Assembly: GCF_001591405.1 (NCBI RefSeq)
Contig: NZ_BCUV01000006.1
Coordinates: 62,001 to 126,000, forward strand
DNA from: Janibacter terrae NBRC 107853
GTDB taxonomy: Bacteria; Actinomycetota; Actinomycetes; Actinomycetales; Dermatophilaceae
Direction of reading: 5' to 3'
DNA: 64,000 nucleotides
Shown here one piece after another: positions 8,666 through 16,948 of this stretch. The position numbers and the translations under genes were made by a program. The notes below the pieces were generated by a model. That model had not been told where the DNA came from and ran no database searches. It saw only the letters and a list, made by a program, of their open reading frames with translations. Every line of letters begins with the position of its first letter. The stretch's first letter is position 1.

Positions 8666-10002
8666 CAGGCGCCCAGCATCATCTGGCCGCAGACGCGGAC
8701 CGTGTTGCCCGTGACGGCACGGTTGCTGTCCCAGGCGAACCAGCCGATCGTCTCGGCGACGTCGATCGGCAGACCACCCTGGGAGAGGGAGTTGGTCAGG
8801 CGGCCGATCTCGCGGGTGGCGAGCGGGATCTTGGCGGTCATCTCGGTCTCGATGAAGCCGGGGGCGACGGCATTGACCGTGAGCCCCTTGGCGAGGACCT
8901 GCCGGTCCTTGGCCAGGCTCGAGGTCATGCCGATGACGCCGGCCTTGCTGGCCCCGTAGTTGGCCTGGCCACGGTTGCCCGCGATACCGGCGATCGAGGC
9001 GACGTTGACGATGTGGCCACCCTCGTTGATGGCGGGCACGAGGACCTCGTTCATCCTGAGGATCGACAGCAGGTTGACGTTGAGCACCGAGCCCCACCGG
9101 TCCGCGTCGGTGTTGACGAGCAGCTTGTCGCGGGTGATGCCGGCGTTGTGGACGACGATGTCGAAGCCCCCGTGGAGCGAGGTCGCGTGGTCGACGATCT
9201 TGGCGCCGGCGTCCTCCGCGGTGACGTCGACCTGCAGGGCCGACCCGCCGAGCTTGTTGGCGACGTCGGCCAGGGGTCCTCCGGCGGCCGGGATGTCGAC
9301 GCACACGACGGTGGCGCCGTCACGGGCGAGGACCTCGGCGATGGCCGCACCGATGCCGCGCGCGGCACCCGTGACGACCGCGACCTTGCCCTCGAGCGGG
9401 GCGTCCCAGCTCGCGGGCGCGACGACCTCGCCGACGGGCGTGCCGACGGTCACCACCTGCCCCGAGACGTAGGCCGAGCGGCCGGAGAGGAAGAAGCGGA
9501 TGGTGGCCTCGGCGTCGGCGTCGGCGCCCTCCGCGATGCACACGAGGTTGGCCGTGCCACCCGCGCGCATCTCCTTGCCGACGGAGCGCACGATGCCCTC
9601 GAGGGCGCGGCGGGCCGCGGCCTCGGCGACGTCGTCGGTGTCCGCGACCGGACGACCGAGGACGATGACCCGGCCCGTGGGGGCGAGGGTCTTCAGGGCC
9701 GGGGCGAGGATCCCGCGGAGGGTCTCCAGGTCGGCCGGGGTCCTCGCCTGCGTCATGTCGACGACGACACCGGCGACCGAGGTCGACGGGGAGGTCGCGA
9801 TCTGCACGCCGTCGGCCGAGAGGACCTCGGTGAGCAGCCCGGCGACAGGGGCCTCACCGTGCCCGGCGAGGAGCACCGCTCCGTTGATGAGCGGGGCACC
9901 GGCCTTGTGGCGGCGCAGGGTCGTCGGCCGCGGCAGGCCGAGGGTGTTGGCCATCTGCTTGCCCAGGCCGGAGCTGACGAACTTGCCGTACTCGAATCCC
10001 AT
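8665..10002 (-). CDS. fabG4: High-molecular-weight 3-oxoacyl-ACP/CoA reductase (two-domain FabG, FabG4-type)
   Basis: 445 residues: an N-terminal Rossmann-like domain lacking catalytic residues (about 1-195) and a C-terminal classical short-chain dehydrogenase. The latter shows the cofactor loop TGAARGIG at 211-218, NAG at 286-288, and the catalytic Ser336, Tyr349 and Lys353 (YGASK). This two-domain layout and length match mycobacterial FabG4, an NADH-preferring reductase of 3-oxoacyl-CoA. It lies 32 bases after the thiolase and overlaps the hydratase, so thiolase, reductase and hydratase form one transcription unit from the regulated promoter near 11.36 kb. Confidence 0.93.
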   Translation of the reverse strand: MGFEYGKFVSSGLGKQMANTLGLPRPTTLRRHKAGAPLINGAVLLAGHGEAPVAGLLTEVLSADGVQIATSPSTSVAGVVVDMTQARTPADLETLRGILAPALKTLAPTGRVIVLGRPVADTDDVAEAAARRALEGIVRSVGKEMRAGGTANLVCIAEGADADAEATIRFFLSGRSAYVSGQVVTVGTPVGEVVAPASWDAPLEGKVAVVTGAARGIGAAIAEVLARDGATVVCVDIPAAGGPLADVANKLGGSALQVDVTAEDAGAKIVDHATSLHGGFDIVVHNAGITRDKLLVNTDADRWGSVLNVNLLSILRMNEVLVPAINEGGHIVNVASIAGIAGNRGQANYGASKAGVIGMTSSLAKDRQVLAKGLTVNAVAPGFIETEMTAKIPLATREIGRLTNSLSQGGLPIDVAETIGWFAWDSNRAVTGNTVRVCGQMMLGA

Positions 10003-10034
10003 GAGGGTCTCCTTGATCAGGTGTGGAGGAGGGC

Positions 10035-11324
10035 TCAGGCGCCCTCGAGGATGGCCACGACGCCCTGTCCCCCGGCGGCGCAGACGGAGATCAGGCCGCG
10101 GCTGCCCGGGCCCTTCGCGTGGAGCGTCTTGGCGAGGGATGCCACGATGCGACCGCCGGTGGCGGCGAAGGGGTGACCGGCAGCCAGCGAGGAGCCGTTG
10201 ACGTTGAGCTTGTCGCGGTCGATCGAGCCGAGCGCGGAGTCGCGACCGAGCTTCTCGCGGCACCAGTCCTCGTCCTCCCAGGCCTTGAGCGTGGAGAGCA
10301 CCGTGGCCGCGAAGGCCTCGTGGATCTCGTAGTAGTCGAAGTCCTGCAGGGTCAGGCCGTTGCGCTCGAGCATGCGCGGGATGGCGTAGGCGGGGGCCAT
10401 GAGCAGGCCCTCGGCGCCGTGCACGTAGTCGACCGCGGCGGCCTGGCCGTCGACGAACCACGCGAGGGGCGTCAGGCCCTGCTCGGCGGCCCACTCCTCG
10501 GAGCCCAGGAGCACGACGGAGGCGCCGTCGGTGAGCGGCGTCGAGTTGCCGGCGGTCATCGTCGCGCCGTCGCCCTTGCCGAAGACCGGATTGAGCCTCG
10601 CCAACTTCTCCATGGAGGAGTCGGGACGCAGGTTCTGGTCCTTGGACAGGCCCATGAAGCTGGTGACGAGGTCGTCGTGGAAGCCCTCGTCGTAGGAGCG
10701 GGCGAGATTCTTGTGGCTGTTGACCGCGAGCTGGTCCTGCGCCTCGCGGGTGATGCCCCACTTCTTGGCGGTGATGGCCATGTGCTCCCCCATGGACAGG
10801 CCGGTGCGCGGCTCGACGTTGGCCGGCGTGGAGATGCCCAGATCGGTCGGGCGGACCCTGGCCAGGGCGAGGGCCCGGGCCTTGCCCCCCTTCGCGCGGT
10901 TGACCCCCAGCAGCTTCTTGCGCAGCGACTCGGTGACCATGATCGGCGCATCGGAGGCGGTGTCGACGCCGCCGGCGGCACCGGACTCGATCTGGCCGAG
11001 CTTGATCTTGTTGGACACGAGGATCGCGGCCTCGAGACCGGTGCCGCAGGCCTGCTGCAGGTCGTAGGCCGAGGTGGTCGGGGCCAGGGCGGAGCCGAGG
11101 ACCGACTCGCGGGTGAGGTTGAAGTCGCGGGAGTGCTTGATGACCGCCCCACCGACGACCTCGTCCAGGTGCTTGCCGCTGAGGTTGTACCGGGCGACGA
11201 GCCCGTCGAGGGCAGCGGTGAACATGTCCTGGTTGGAGGCCTCGGCGTACGGGCCGAACTGGCGGGCGAAGGGGATGCGGTTGCCACCGAGGACGGCGGC
11301 GCGACGCGGCAGGTTGTTGGGCAC
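10035..11324 (-). CDS. Acetyl-CoA acetyltransferase (thiolase, FadA2-like)
   Basis: 429-residue thiolase. Cys93 in LQQACGTGLEAA is the acyl-accepting nucleophile, HEAF is the conserved His motif, GHPFAATGGR carries the second catalytic His, and CAAGGQG near the C-terminus the acid/base Cys. It cleaves or forms 3-oxoacyl-CoA. GTG at 11324 is chosen: AGGAGA lies eight bases upstream and the family N-terminus (RRAAVLGGNRIPF) begins at once. It is the first gene of the three-gene unit and is divergent from the TetR gene across a long inverted repeat. Confidence 0.95.
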   Translation of the reverse strand: MPNNLPRRAAVLGGNRIPFARQFGPYAEASNQDMFTAALDGLVARYNLSGKHLDEVVGGAVIKHSRDFNLTRESVLGSALAPTTSAYDLQQACGTGLEAAILVSNKIKLGQIESGAAGGVDTASDAPIMVTESLRKKLLGVNRAKGGKARALALARVRPTDLGISTPANVEPRTGLSMGEHMAITAKKWGITREAQDQLAVNSHKNLARSYDEGFHDDLVTSFMGLSKDQNLRPDSSMEKLARLNPVFGKGDGATMTAGNSTPLTDGASVVLLGSEEWAAEQGLTPLAWFVDGQAAAVDYVHGAEGLLMAPAYAIPRMLERNGLTLQDFDYYEIHEAFAATVLSTLKAWEDEDWCREKLGRDSALGSIDRDKLNVNGSSLAAGHPFAATGGRIVASLAKTLHAKGPGSRGLISVCAAGGQGVVAILEGA

Positions 11325-11363
11325 GACAGGTCTCCTGGATCGTTGTCTGCACTTATGCGATAC

Positions 11364-11400
11364 GGACGGTAGCAGGTACCGGGAGTACCTGCTACCGTCC
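11364..11400. promoter_or_regulatory. Long inverted repeat, probable TetR operator
   Basis: Two perfectly complementary 16-base arms, GGACGGTAGCAGGTAC (11364-11379) and its reverse complement (11385-11400), flank a five-base spacer. It lies 40 bases before the thiolase start and six bases before the TetR start, over the expected promoters of both. A TACCGT hexamer is present in each arm, so binding would hide a -10 element on either strand. Confidence 0.8.
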
Positions 11401-11406
11401 AGTCCT

Positions 11407-12081
11407 GTGAGGACCACCACCGACGGCCGCAGCGCCCGCTGGGAGGTGCATCGCCAGCAGCGACGCAAGGAGCTCGTCGAGTCGGCGATGCGCACCATCC
11501 GCAGCCGGGGCGCCGGCGTCGGCATGGACGAGCTCGCCTCCGAGGCAGGGACCTCCAAGACCGTCTTCTACCGCCACTTCACCGACCGCCGCGGTCTCTA
11601 CCTGGCGGTCGCCGAGCGCGTCGACGAGCTCATCATCCGTGACATCGGCAATGTCCTCGGTGAGAACACCAGGGGCACCGGGCTCGGGGCCCTCGACCTC
11701 GACCCGCGCTCGGTGATCCGGGCGGCGATCGATGCCTACCTCGCCCTCGTCGAGCGCGACCCCGAGCTCTACCGCTTCATCGTCTCGGCGCCGATCGTGG
11801 GCTCCTCGACGTCCGGCAACGCCGCCGAGGCGGTGGCGAGCGCGACCGGCAAGATGGCCGGCCAGATCAGCGAGCTGATCTCCTCCGCACTCGTCGACCG
11901 CGGCAACGACCCGGCACCGGCGATCCTGTGGGGCCAGTCCCTCGTCGGGCTCGTGCGGGCCGGCGCCGATGCCTGGCTCGCCGGCCTCGCCGCCGACTTC
12001 AGCCGGGAGCAGGTGACCGAGCACCTCAGCGACCTCGCGTGGTCCGGCATCGCGATCGCCTGGAAGCGCCCCGCCGACTGA
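11407..12081 (+). CDS. TetR-family transcriptional regulator
   Basis: 224 residues: N-terminal helix-turn-helix (about 20-65) with AMRTIRSRGAGVGMDELASE followed by AGTSKTVFYRHFTDRRGLYL, and an all-helical C-terminal ligand/dimer domain. It diverges from the thiolase-FabG4-HtdX unit and sits directly after a 16-bp inverted repeat, so it most likely represses itself and that unit, with an acyl-CoA or related lipid as inducer. The ligand is inference. GTG at 11407 is chosen because longer frames would run through the operator and into the antisense of the thiolase. Confidence 0.9.
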   Translation: MRTTTDGRSARWEVHRQQRRKELVESAMRTIRSRGAGVGMDELASEAGTSKTVFYRHFTDRRGLYLAVAERVDELIIRDIGNVLGENTRGTGLGALDLDPRSVIRAAIDAYLALVERDPELYRFIVSAPIVGSSTSGNAAEAVASATGKMAGQISELISSALVDRGNDPAPAILWGQSLVGLVRAGADAWLAGLAADFSREQVTEHLSDLAWSGIAIAWKRPAD

Positions 12082-12103
12082 CCCCCGTGCGTAGTGTCTG
12101 CGC

Positions 12104-13477
12104 ATGTCCCTCCCCATGGCCGCGTCCGAGCCCGCGAGCGTCACCGCCCTTCGCGACCTCCTGAGGCTGCACACCGTCGCGGCGCCCGACGGTGGCGAGA
12201 CCGACGCGGCCCCCTTCCTCGAGCTGCACCGGCTGCTGCGCGAGCACTTCCCGCTCACCCACTCCGTCGGCGAGGTCCTCGACGTCCCGCCCCACGGGTT
12301 GCTGATCCGGGTGCCGCCCGACCCCGCCTCCCCCACGGCGTCCGCCGACCCGGTCGTCCTCATGGCGCACATGGACGTCGTGCCCCTGGGCGACGAGTCG
12401 CGGTGGACGCACCCGCCGCTCGCCGCGGAGGTCGTCGACGGCGTCATCTGGGGTCGCGGGACGCTCGACGACAAGGGGCAGCTCGTCGCGGTCATCGCGG
12501 CGGTGGAGTCGCTCCTGGCGGACGGTATTCGTCCGGCGCGGGAGGTCTGGCTCTCCTTCGGCAGCGACGAGGAGGTCATGGGCTCCTGCGCGCAGCAGGC
12601 CGTGGAGATCCTGCGCTCGCGTGGCGTCACGCCGTGGTGCGTGCTGGACGAAGGGGGCGCCGTCGCCTCCGACGCCTTCCCCGGGGTCACCCGGCCGCTC
12701 GGGGTCGTGGGCGTCTCCGAGAAGGGGACCCTCTCCCTTCGCCTCACCGCCAGCGGTCGCGGAGGACACGCCTCACGCCCGGCGAAGGGGGGTCCCGCCG
12801 CCCGCATCGCAGGCGCCATCACCCGACTCGAGCGGCACCCCTTCCCGGCGCGCCTCTCCCCCGCCGCCCTCGAGATGCTGCGGCGCCTGGCCCCGCTCCT
12901 GCCCCGGCCGGTGCGGCCCCTCGCCGAGCACGCCGATCGCTTCCCGAGCGCGCTGGCACGCCTCCTCGTGGCCGCCGGACCGGAGGCAGCGGCGCTCGCA
13001 CGCACCACGGTGGCGGTGACGATGCTGTCCGGCTCGCCGGCGGTCAACGTCAGCCCGACCTCCGTGCGCGCCTGGCTCAACCTGCGCATCGCGGTCGGCG
13101 AGACGGCGGCGGCCGCGACCGCCCGGGTGCGACGCATCGTCGGGTCCGAGATCGAGGTCGACGTCGAGGGTGCGCACGACCCCAGCCCCGTCTCCCCCGT
13201 CGACGACCCGGCCTTCGCCCTCCTCGAGCGCACCGTGACCACCGTCTTCCCGGAGGCCGTGCCCGTGCCGTACGTCATGTACGCGGCGACCGACTCACGA
13301 CACTTCACGACGATCTGCCCGCGGGTCTACCGCTTCGCCCCTTTCCGGATGGACGCCGAGCAGCGTGAGGCGATCCACGGCTACGACGAGCGGCTGGGCG
13401 TGGCGGACTTCCTCGACGGGATCCGTTGGTACCGCACGCTGCTCGAGGGTCTGGGCGACGTGGCGGCGGGCCGGTGA
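12104..13477 (+). CDS. M20-family metallopeptidase
   Basis: 457 residues, di-zinc amidohydrolase of the carboxypeptidase/dipeptidase type. Visible ligands: His89 and Asp91 in LMAHMDVVP, Asp122 in WGRGTLDDKG, the Glu-Glu pair near 156-157 in SDEEVMGS, Asp in VLDEGG, and a C-terminal His near IHGYDE. A dimerisation lid domain is inserted around SGRGGHASRP. The substrate is unknown. A leaderless promoter is evident: TAGTGT at 12092-12097 and ATG six bases later. The stop overlaps the following MFS start by four bases (GTGA), so the peptidase and transporter are coupled. Confidence 0.92.
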   Translation: MSLPMAASEPASVTALRDLLRLHTVAAPDGGETDAAPFLELHRLLREHFPLTHSVGEVLDVPPHGLLIRVPPDPASPTASADPVVLMAHMDVVPLGDESRWTHPPLAAEVVDGVIWGRGTLDDKGQLVAVIAAVESLLADGIRPAREVWLSFGSDEEVMGSCAQQAVEILRSRGVTPWCVLDEGGAVASDAFPGVTRPLGVVGVSEKGTLSLRLTASGRGGHASRPAKGGPAARIAGAITRLERHPFPARLSPAALEMLRRLAPLLPRPVRPLAEHADRFPSALARLLVAAGPEAAALARTTVAVTMLSGSPAVNVSPTSVRAWLNLRIAVGETAAAATARVRRIVGSEIEVDVEGAHDPSPVSPVDDPAFALLERTVTTVFPEAVPVPYVMYAATDSRHFTTICPRVYRFAPFRMDAEQREAIHGYDERLGVADFLDGIRWYRTLLEGLGDVAAGR

Positions 13478-14901
13478 GCCCCATCATCTGGCGCCTCGTC
13501 GGCTTCCTCGCCGCCGTCGAGATCGCGTCGGGCATCCTGCAGGGCTACTACACGCCGATCTACAGCGACATCGCCGACCACCTGCGGATCGCCGACGGCG
13601 ACGTCAACTGGTTCGAGGCGGTGCAGCTCATCGTCTCGGCACTCGCGGTGCCCGTGCTGTCCCGGCTCGGCGACCTCCACGGCCACCGACGGGTGCTCAT
13701 CATCGCCACGCTCGTCACCGCCGCGGGCGGGTGGCTCGTCGCCCTCGCGCCCGGCTTCTGGACCTTCCTCGTCGGCTGGGGGCTGCAGGGCGCCTACACG
13801 GTCTGGCTGCCGATGGAGATCGCGATCCTCCACGAGCGATCGCGCGACTCCCCCGACCGCCCGGCCCTGGTCCGCCGGGGCGCCGCCCTGCTCGTCCTGG
13901 CGCTCGAGGTCGGCGTCATCGTCGGCGCGCTGAGCGCCGGTGCGCTGCAACCGGTCTGGGGCATGACGGCGATCCTGTCCATCCCCGCGGCGGCGACGAC
14001 CATCGCCCTCGTCGCCATCGTCCTCGGGGTGCGCGACGAGTCCGCCCCGGCCACGGGCCGGCTCGACCTCGCCGGGACCGGGCTGCTCAGCGTGGGCCTG
14101 CTGCTCGTCCTGGGCGGCCTGGTCGTCGTGCGGCTGCAGGGGCTGGCCAGCCTCCTCGCCTGGGCACTCGTCGTCGCAGGACTCGCGGTCATGGCGCTCT
14201 TCGTCCGGGTCGAGCGCGCCAGCGACTCGCCGCTGGTCGACGTCCGCTCGCTCGCCGCGCCCGGCATGTGGCCGGTCCAGCTGGCCGCGGCCCTCTTCGG
14301 CATGAGCGTGCTCGGCGCCCAGATCCCACTGTCGACCTTCGCCCGCACCGACCCGGCCGAGGTCGGCTACGGCCTCGGGGTCGACGCCGGCGCGATCGCC
14401 AACCTCATCGGCCTCTACGTCGTCGCCATGGCGATCGGCGCGCTGCTCTCGCCGCTGGCGGCCCGCCGGCTGGGTGTGCGGTGGATGCTCGTCACCGCCG
14501 CGGTGCTCGTCGCGATCGGCTACGGGACCTTCATCCCACTCCACGACGCGCTCGTCCACGCGATGCTGGCGATGGGCCTCGCCGGCGTGGGGTCCGGGGC
14601 GCTCGTCGCCTCGCTGCCCGCTGCGGCGGCCCAGGCCGCACAGCACGGGGGTACCGCCGAGGCCGCGGGACTGACCAACGCGACCAAGACGGTCGGCGGT
14701 TGCCTGGCCTCGGCCCTCTTCGCGGTCGCCCTCGCGTCGACCGGCAGCATCTCCGACCCGACCACCGGCCACGCGCCCATGGTCGGCTACCTCGTCGTCT
14801 GGGGGATCTGCTCGGTGTCCGCGCTGCTGGCCGCGGTCGCTCTCTCCCGCCTGCCGGCGACGTCCCCTTCGCCCCTCCCCACCCCGCAGAGGGTCACGTG
14901 A
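13474..14901 (+). CDS. MFS transporter
   Basis: 475 residues with about 12-14 hydrophobic segments. After the second segment is the family loop SRLGDLHGHRRVL (motif A, D-x-x-G-R/H-R). The two-half arrangement with a central loop and the length fit the drug:H+ antiporter DHA2-like families. The GTG at 13474 overlaps the M20 peptidase stop; together they suggest uptake or export of a peptide-like product handled by the peptidase, which is inference. The stop lies inside an 18-bp inverted repeat that may end the transcript. Confidence 0.92.
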   Translation: MSPIIWRLVGFLAAVEIASGILQGYYTPIYSDIADHLRIADGDVNWFEAVQLIVSALAVPVLSRLGDLHGHRRVLIIATLVTAAGGWLVALAPGFWTFLVGWGLQGAYTVWLPMEIAILHERSRDSPDRPALVRRGAALLVLALEVGVIVGALSAGALQPVWGMTAILSIPAAATTIALVAIVLGVRDESAPATGRLDLAGTGLLSVGLLLVLGGLVVVRLQGLASLLAWALVVAGLAVMALFVRVERASDSPLVDVRSLAAPGMWPVQLAAALFGMSVLGAQIPLSTFARTDPAEVGYGLGVDAGAIANLIGLYVVAMAIGALLSPLAARRLGVRWMLVTAAVLVAIGYGTFIPLHDALVHAMLAMGLAGVGSGALVASLPAAAAQAAQHGGTAEAAGLTNATKTVGGCLASALFAVALASTGSISDPTTGHAPMVGYLVVWGICSVSALLAAVALSRLPATSPSPLPTPQRVT

Positions 14902-14938
14902 TGCAGCAAGACCGTGGTTGTGGTGCATGACGTGACCC
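14891..14938. terminator. 18-bp inverted repeat after the MFS gene (terminator or operator)
   Basis: Arms at 14891-14908 and 14921-14938 pair at 16 of 18 positions around a 12-base loop. The left arm contains the MFS stop codon. There is no T-run after it, so it could terminate the M20-MFS transcript or serve as an operator for the acyl-CoA oxidase-like gene, whose start is 58 bases further on. Confidence 0.5.
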
Positions 14939-14996
14939 GCCGCGAGGGTGCGCCACGCCACTGCCCGGGCCCGGTGGGTCTGGAAGAGTGCCGAGC

Positions 14997-16931
14997 ATGA
15001 GCGCCGAGCAGACCCTGGACCCCGTCGCCGAGCAGATCCGCACCGTCCTCGACGGTCGGTGGGCGGGGGTCCGGCAGCAGCTCCGGGCGGACCCCGACTT
15101 CCCCGTCGCCGTGCCGGCCCTCGAGCTCGGGCTGGAGGAGCACCGTCGGCGCACGCTCGAGATGTGCACCCGGTTGGGCGGCAGCGATCTCGTCCGTGCG
15201 GGACTGCCCGAGTCCGTGGGCGGGGCGGGCGACGTCGGCGCCTCCGTCACGGGGCTGGAGATGATCGGCCACGGCGACCTGTCGGTCTTCGTCAAGGCCG
15301 GCGTGCAGTTCGGCCTCTTCGGGGGCGCGATCGCCGCGCTCGGCACCGAGCGGCACCACCAGCGGTACCTGTCCGGCGCCGCCGACCTGTCCCTGCCCGG
15401 CTGCTTCGCGATGACCGAGACGGGGCACGGGTCGGACGTCCAGTCGATCCTCACCACGGCGACGTACGACCCGGCCACCGACGAGCTGGTGGTCCACTCC
15501 CCTTCGCCCGCGGCCCGCAAGGACTACATCGGCGGGGCCGCCCGCGACGCCCGGCTCGCCGCGGTCTTCGCCCAGCTCGTCGTCGGCGGGGAGGGCCAGG
15601 GGGTGCACTGCGTCCTCGTCCCGATCCGGGACGAGGACGGGCAGCCGATGCCGGGTGTCACCATCAGCGACTGCGGCGCCAAGATGGGCCTGCGCGGCGT
15701 CGACAACGGCCGGCTGATGTTCGACCGGGTCCGCGTCCCCCGCGACAACCTGCTCGACACGTACGGCGCGATCGACGACGAGGGGACATACAGCTCGCCG
15801 ATCGAGAGCGTCAACCGCCGCTTCTTCACGATGCTGGGCACCCTCGTGCGCGGCCGGGTCACGGTCGGTGGCGGCGCCGGCGCTGCGACGCGCAGCGCCC
15901 TCACCCTCGCCGTCCGGTACGGCCTCGAGCGCACGCAGTTCCACCACCCCGACAGCGAGCGGGAGGTCGCGATCCTCGACTACCGCGGTCACCAGCGCAA
16001 GCTCCTCCCCCGCCTGGCGCGCTCCTACGCCCTGGCCCTCGCGCAGAACGCGCTCGTGGAGAAGCTGGCGGCCATCGCCTCCGGCGAGATCGACTCCGAG
16101 CAGGAGCAGCGGGAGCTGGAGTCGCGGGCGGCGGGCCTGAAGGCGATGACCACCGAGCACGCCACCGACACGATCCAGGCCTGCCGCGAGGCGTGCGGCG
16201 GCGCGGGGTACATGAGCCTCAACCGGTTCGCCGACCTCAAGGCCGACACGGATGTCTTCACGACCTTCGAGGGCGACAACACCGTCCTGCTGCAGCTGCT
16301 CGCCAAGGGCATGCTCACCAGCTACAGGACGGAGTTCACCGATCTCGACACCCGCGGGGCGATCCTCTTCGGTGCGCGGCAGGCGACGACCTCCGTCATC
16401 GAGCACACCATCGGCGGCTCGCTCATCCAGCGCCTGCTCTCGGGCGCGCCGGGGAGGGACGGGGACGACGCGCTCGACGACCGCGGCGGTCAGCTCGCGC
16501 TCTTCGAGGACCGGGAGCGGCACCTGACCGAGACGCTCGCGATGCGTCTGCGCCGGGCCGGTGACGAGGGGGCCGACCAGTTCGCGGTCTTCAACGACGC
16601 ACAGGACCACCTGCTCGAGACCGCCCGGGCCCACGTCGACCGGATCGCGCTGGAGGCCTTCGTCACCGCGATCGACACCGTCCCGGAGGGTCCGGCCCGT
16701 GAGCTGCTCGCGACCGTCTGCGACCTCTACGTCTTCAGCACCGTGGAGGCACACCGCGCCTGGTACATCGAGCACGGTCGCCTCAGCTCGAGCCAGGCGA
16801 AGGGGGTCGTCGCCCGGACCAACCAGCTGCTCGGCGAGGTCCGCCCCCACGCCGGCACGCTCGTCGACGCCTTCGCGATCCCGCGGGCGTGGCTGACCAC
16901 CGAGATGATGGACGACCTGGCCGGGCTCTGA
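14997..16931 (+). CDS. Acyl-CoA dehydrogenase/oxidase-family flavoprotein
   Basis: 644 residues. The ACAD fold is recognisable: FAMTETGHGSDVQS (flavin-binding strand), the VPRDNLLDTYG loop, an FAD helix region and, at residue 425, the probable catalytic Glu in FTTFEGDNTVLLQLLA. This phrase and the extra C-terminal helical domain of about 180 residues are typical of acyl-CoA oxidases rather than short dehydrogenases. It would introduce the trans-2 double bond in acyl-CoA. ATG at 14997 is chosen over GTG 14988 because GGAAG then sits at a proper distance. Close to the FadA2/FabG4/HtdX locus but on the other strand. Confidence 0.9.
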   Translation: MSAEQTLDPVAEQIRTVLDGRWAGVRQQLRADPDFPVAVPALELGLEEHRRRTLEMCTRLGGSDLVRAGLPESVGGAGDVGASVTGLEMIGHGDLSVFVKAGVQFGLFGGAIAALGTERHHQRYLSGAADLSLPGCFAMTETGHGSDVQSILTTATYDPATDELVVHSPSPAARKDYIGGAARDARLAAVFAQLVVGGEGQGVHCVLVPIRDEDGQPMPGVTISDCGAKMGLRGVDNGRLMFDRVRVPRDNLLDTYGAIDDEGTYSSPIESVNRRFFTMLGTLVRGRVTVGGGAGAATRSALTLAVRYGLERTQFHHPDSEREVAILDYRGHQRKLLPRLARSYALALAQNALVEKLAAIASGEIDSEQEQRELESRAAGLKAMTTEHATDTIQACREACGGAGYMSLNRFADLKADTDVFTTFEGDNTVLLQLLAKGMLTSYRTEFTDLDTRGAILFGARQATTSVIEHTIGGSLIQRLLSGAPGRDGDDALDDRGGQLALFEDRERHLTETLAMRLRRAGDEGADQFAVFNDAQDHLLETARAHVDRIALEAFVTAIDTVPEGPARELLATVCDLYVFSTVEAHRAWYIEHGRLSSSQAKGVVARTNQLLGEVRPHAGTLVDAFAIPRAWLTTEMMDDLAGL

Positions 16932-16948
16932 GGCCGGCGCGAAGGCCG

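Noticed and set aside
8665-11352. Minus-strand open frame running from FabG4 through the thiolase region
   Set aside because: Beyond 10002 it is out of frame with the thiolase, which has all catalytic motifs in another frame with its own ribosome site.
14523-14536. DosR-like box GGGACCTTCATCCC
   Set aside because: It misses the conserved G, lies inside the MFS coding sequence and has no gene start downstream at a useful distance.
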